NCBI GenBank assembly: GCA_958009055.1
Contig: OY253655.1
Coordinates: 775,808-839,807, forward strand
DNA from: Choricystis sp. odSpoLacu1
Taxonomy: Eukaryota > Chlorophyta > Trebouxiophyceae
Reading direction: 5' to 3'
Length of the DNA stretch: 64,000 nucleotides
Part shown: one piece after another, positions 61,971 to 64,000 of the stretch
Position numbering within the stretch: position 1 is the first letter of the stretch
How the letters are laid out: each line of letters opens with the position of its first letter
The notes under the pieces: generated by a model
The model's database searches: none
Seen by the model: the letters and a program-made list of their open reading frames with translations, nothing else
Told to the model about the DNA's origin: nothing
Position numbers and translations under genes: made by a program

Positions 61971-63547
61971 ATGGCTCCGTCCCGGGGACGGGGCCAGCGT
62001 ATCTCGCCACCACCACCGGTTTTGGCACCACCCCCCGACCCCGCCACCCCGTTCTCCGCCCTGGTGCGGGACGTGTTGCTGCACACGCTGTCGCTGTGCG
62101 ATGGTGGTGATGATAAAGACGCCGCCACAAACACGGCAACGACCCTCGTCCGCCTAGCTGCCGTGGACAGGGGGACGCGCCGCCTGCTGCACTCGGGGGA
62201 TGATTTTTTTCGGGACGTAGCTCACGCCGCGTGGGGACTGCTGCCGACGAGCAGTCCCTGTGACCCGCATGGCAGGCCGGTCGGTTGCTGGAAAGAGTGC
62301 GTCGCGTCTCATGAGCGCGTGCTGGGCGCGCTGGGACGGCACGGCCGCGCCAGCGCGCGTGCTTGGCACAGACTGCGTGCTGTGTTGCCGCCAGCTTTGT
62401 TGGCCACCCTGATGCCCCCGCTTCCAGACGACCAGCTGTCCCGACTCAAGCGGTGTGGCTGGCACGACAGCGTTGTGGCGTACGCGGCAGTGTGTGATGG
62501 GCAGGTGAGAGTGTGGGGGATGGGGAGGTAGTGTTGGGGAGGGAGAGAGAGGAAAGGGGGACAACAACCGCCTCACTCACACACTCCCCTTCCCCTCCTC
62601 TCAGTCCACCATCAACTTTGCCACGCACGACGTCATGCGTGCACGCGACGCGCCGCTGGGCGTGCTGGGAAGTCTGCCGCCGCCTGCCGCAGGGGCCACA
62701 GTGCACCTGTGCCCGATTGTGACGGCGCGCACGCGGTCGACGCTGCGGCCGCCCGGGGGGCAGGTGAGAGGAGTGTGTGGTGGGGATTTTTGGGGTTGGG
62801 TTCAGGAAGACACCACACAGAAGCTCACGACCCTTTCCCCTCCTCTCCCCAGGCTTCTCGCCCTGTCTGGGTGCCGCTAGCAGCCATCCCCCCGCCTCGT
62901 CCGCCGACGCGGTGGCTGCTGCCTTGGACGCACGCCCTGCCCTGCTCGACCGCGTGGTTGAAGTCAACGTCGGCACAGGCGCTGTGCGTGTCACAAGCCG
63001 TGGCAGCGCTGTGTCGATGCGGGTGGACGCCAAGCGTGGGATCATCGGCTGGTTGACGGAGGTGGCGGCACGCTTGCAACGCGTCGTGCCGCCGTCGGAA
63101 GCCACACCGCTCCCACACCACTCCATCCTGGACTTGCTGCCCTGTCACTCGGTCAACATCGGCGACCAAACCATGCTGCTCACGCTGCGCGTGCTGCCCA
63201 CGCCTGTGGGATCGGCCACGCCGCTGCGCGCCGTGCTTCACGCCGTCGTCACTCTGCGCCTAGGATCCAACGCTCCCTTCTCTTCCATCCACATCCGGTG
63301 CATCCACGTGCGACGTGTGCGTGGCGTCGGCGGCAGTGACGCCTGGGTGTTGCGCATGGACAAAGAGCTGCAAGCAAAAGAAGCTGTCCACGACTGGTGG
63401 CCCATGATGATGGCTGCGCCGCCTTCAGGAAATGAAGAGGCGGTGGCGCTGGCGTTTGAGGTGGAGGGGGAGACGCGGGAGGCTGTGCGCGTGCGGTGGC
63501 AGGGGGAGATGGAGGTGGGGGTCGGGTTTGGGGGGGTGGGCGTGTAG
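61971..63547 (+). CDS. F-box protein, possibly FBXO3/SKIP16-like (F-box, SUKH-like, ApaG-like), with a frame break
   Basis: Exons 61971-62504, 62605-62763 and 62853-63547; TAG stop. The first 60-90 residues carry an F-box-like stretch (VRDVLLHTLSL, LAAVDRGTRRLL). The region LPPLPDDQLSRLKRCGW..VVAYAAVCDGQ resembles the start of the SMI1/KNR4 (SUKH) domain. RGIIGWLTEVAARL and GDQTMLLTLRVLP followed by a beta-rich C-terminus would fit the order F-box, SUKH, ApaG of SKIP16/FBXO3. I do not see the ApaG glycine signature, so this is tentative. Exon 3 opens in one frame but continues in another from the C6 run at 62888-62893; one extra C there gives a 462-aa protein, otherwise it stops at 63056. It is the last gene before the telomere. 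Confidence 0.5.
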
Positions 63548-63631
63548 ACTACTTGTGAGGTTGTGACATAGAAACAGCGTCGCGGGGTTTAGGTCCACAC
63601 GGCAGCCCGCAGCCTGGGTACGTTGGGCACT

Positions 63632-63784
63632 TAGGGTTAGGTCAGGGTCCGGGTCAGGGGCAGGGTTAGGGTTAGGGTTAGGGCTAGGATTAGGGCTAGG
63701 ATTAGGATTAGGGGTAGGGGTAGGGTTAGGGGTAGGGGTAGGGGTAGGGGTAGGGGTAGGGGTAGGGGTAGGGGTAGGGGTAGG
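63632..63784 (+). repeat. Degenerate telomere-proximal repeats
   Basis: Imperfect units: TTAGGG mixed with TCAGGG, GCTAGGA and TTAGGA, then a homogenised (TAGGGG)n block from about 63708 to 63780 with one interruption. It is the transition zone between unique DNA and the pure array. Confidence 0.95.
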
Positions 63785-64000
63785 GTTAGGGTTAGGGTTA
63801 GGGTTAGGGTTAGGGTTAGGGTTAGGGTTAGGGTTAGGGTTAGGGTTAGGGTTAGGGTTAGGGTTAGGGTTAGGGTTAGGGTTAGGGTTAGGGTTAGGGT
63901 TAGGGTTAGGGTTAGGGTTAGGGTTAGGGTTAGGGTTAGGGTTAGGGTTAGGGTTAGGGTTAGGGTTAGGGTTAGGGTTAGGGTTAGGGTTAGGGTTAGG
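63785..64000 (+). repeat. Telomere, (TTAGGG)n
   Basis: About 36 uninterrupted TTAGGG units reach the window end. G-rich strand orientation 5' to 3' toward the end shows this is the right end of a chromosome. The array is maintained by telomerase with a human-type template. Confidence 0.98.

Noticed and set aside
63632..64000. Short regular repeats resembling a CRISPR array or minisatellite
   Set aside because: The unit is the 6-bp telomere repeat with no spacers, at the sequence end.

Overview
This window is nuclear DNA from a eukaryotic alga and ends at a chromosome end. Genes are split by short spliceosomal introns (GT..AG, mostly about 90-190 bp). The sequence is very GC-rich and the last few hundred bases are a TTAGGG telomere array. 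A plastid-type GapA glyceraldehyde-3-phosphate dehydrogenase with a transit-like leader, a plastid-type ribosomal protein L13, a plant-type FPG/MutM glycosylase, a triose-phosphate isomerase with an organellar leader and a plant-type PEX14 together point to the green lineage, most likely a small chlorophyte. TTAGGG is not the commonest telomere type in green algae, so the exact group is left open.

Layout, left to right. 1-3127: an open secreted/membrane protein running off the left edge, divergent from a small zinc-finger-like protein. 3671-7735: two secreted expansin-like paralogs on the minus strand. 8301-11981: pyruvate dehydrogenase E2 and a Ran-binding-domain protein (both minus). 12241-14186: a PP2C phosphatase with an N-terminal PLAT-like domain. 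14373-18416: SMC4. 18711-23843: a plus-strand run of TTC27-like TPR protein, ATG101 and a tyrosine phosphatase. 24066-32374: TOR kinase. 32505-37868: TFIIH p52, GapA and an Ala-rich coiled-coil protein (all minus). 38061-41309: triose-phosphate isomerase and PEX14. 42176-47809: an A20/AN1 protein, two tandem secreted paralogs of unknown function and GatB (all minus). 48173-51180: a single-pass transmembrane pseudokinase. 51369-54034: FPG glycosylase and ribosomal L13 (minus). 54573-55899: a nucleotide-sugar transporter. 56232-59660: COX6B and a DGAT2-like acyltransferase (minus). 59862-61783: proteasome lid subunit RPN5. 61971-63547: an F-box/SUKH-like protein whose stop lies about 85 bp from telomeric DNA.

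The genes are ordinary eukaryotic housekeeping functions: autophagy and TOR signalling, chromosome condensation, organellar translation and respiration, plastid carbon metabolism, peroxisomal import and proteolysis. I see no operon-like system, mobile element, CRISPR array or RNA gene. The points that deserve a second look are the PLAT-PP2C fusion, the transmembrane pseudokinase, the tandem secreted family, a 158-bp exact duplication at the 3' end of the acyltransferase, several perfect palindromes/hairpins between genes or in an intron, the gene-to-telomere distance, and a set of reading-frame breaks that all fall in (CG)n or homopolymer runs. The breaks are most simply assembly or consensus errors. 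Exon coordinates were read by eye from splice-site consensus, frame continuity and family conservation; no alignment or transcript data were available.
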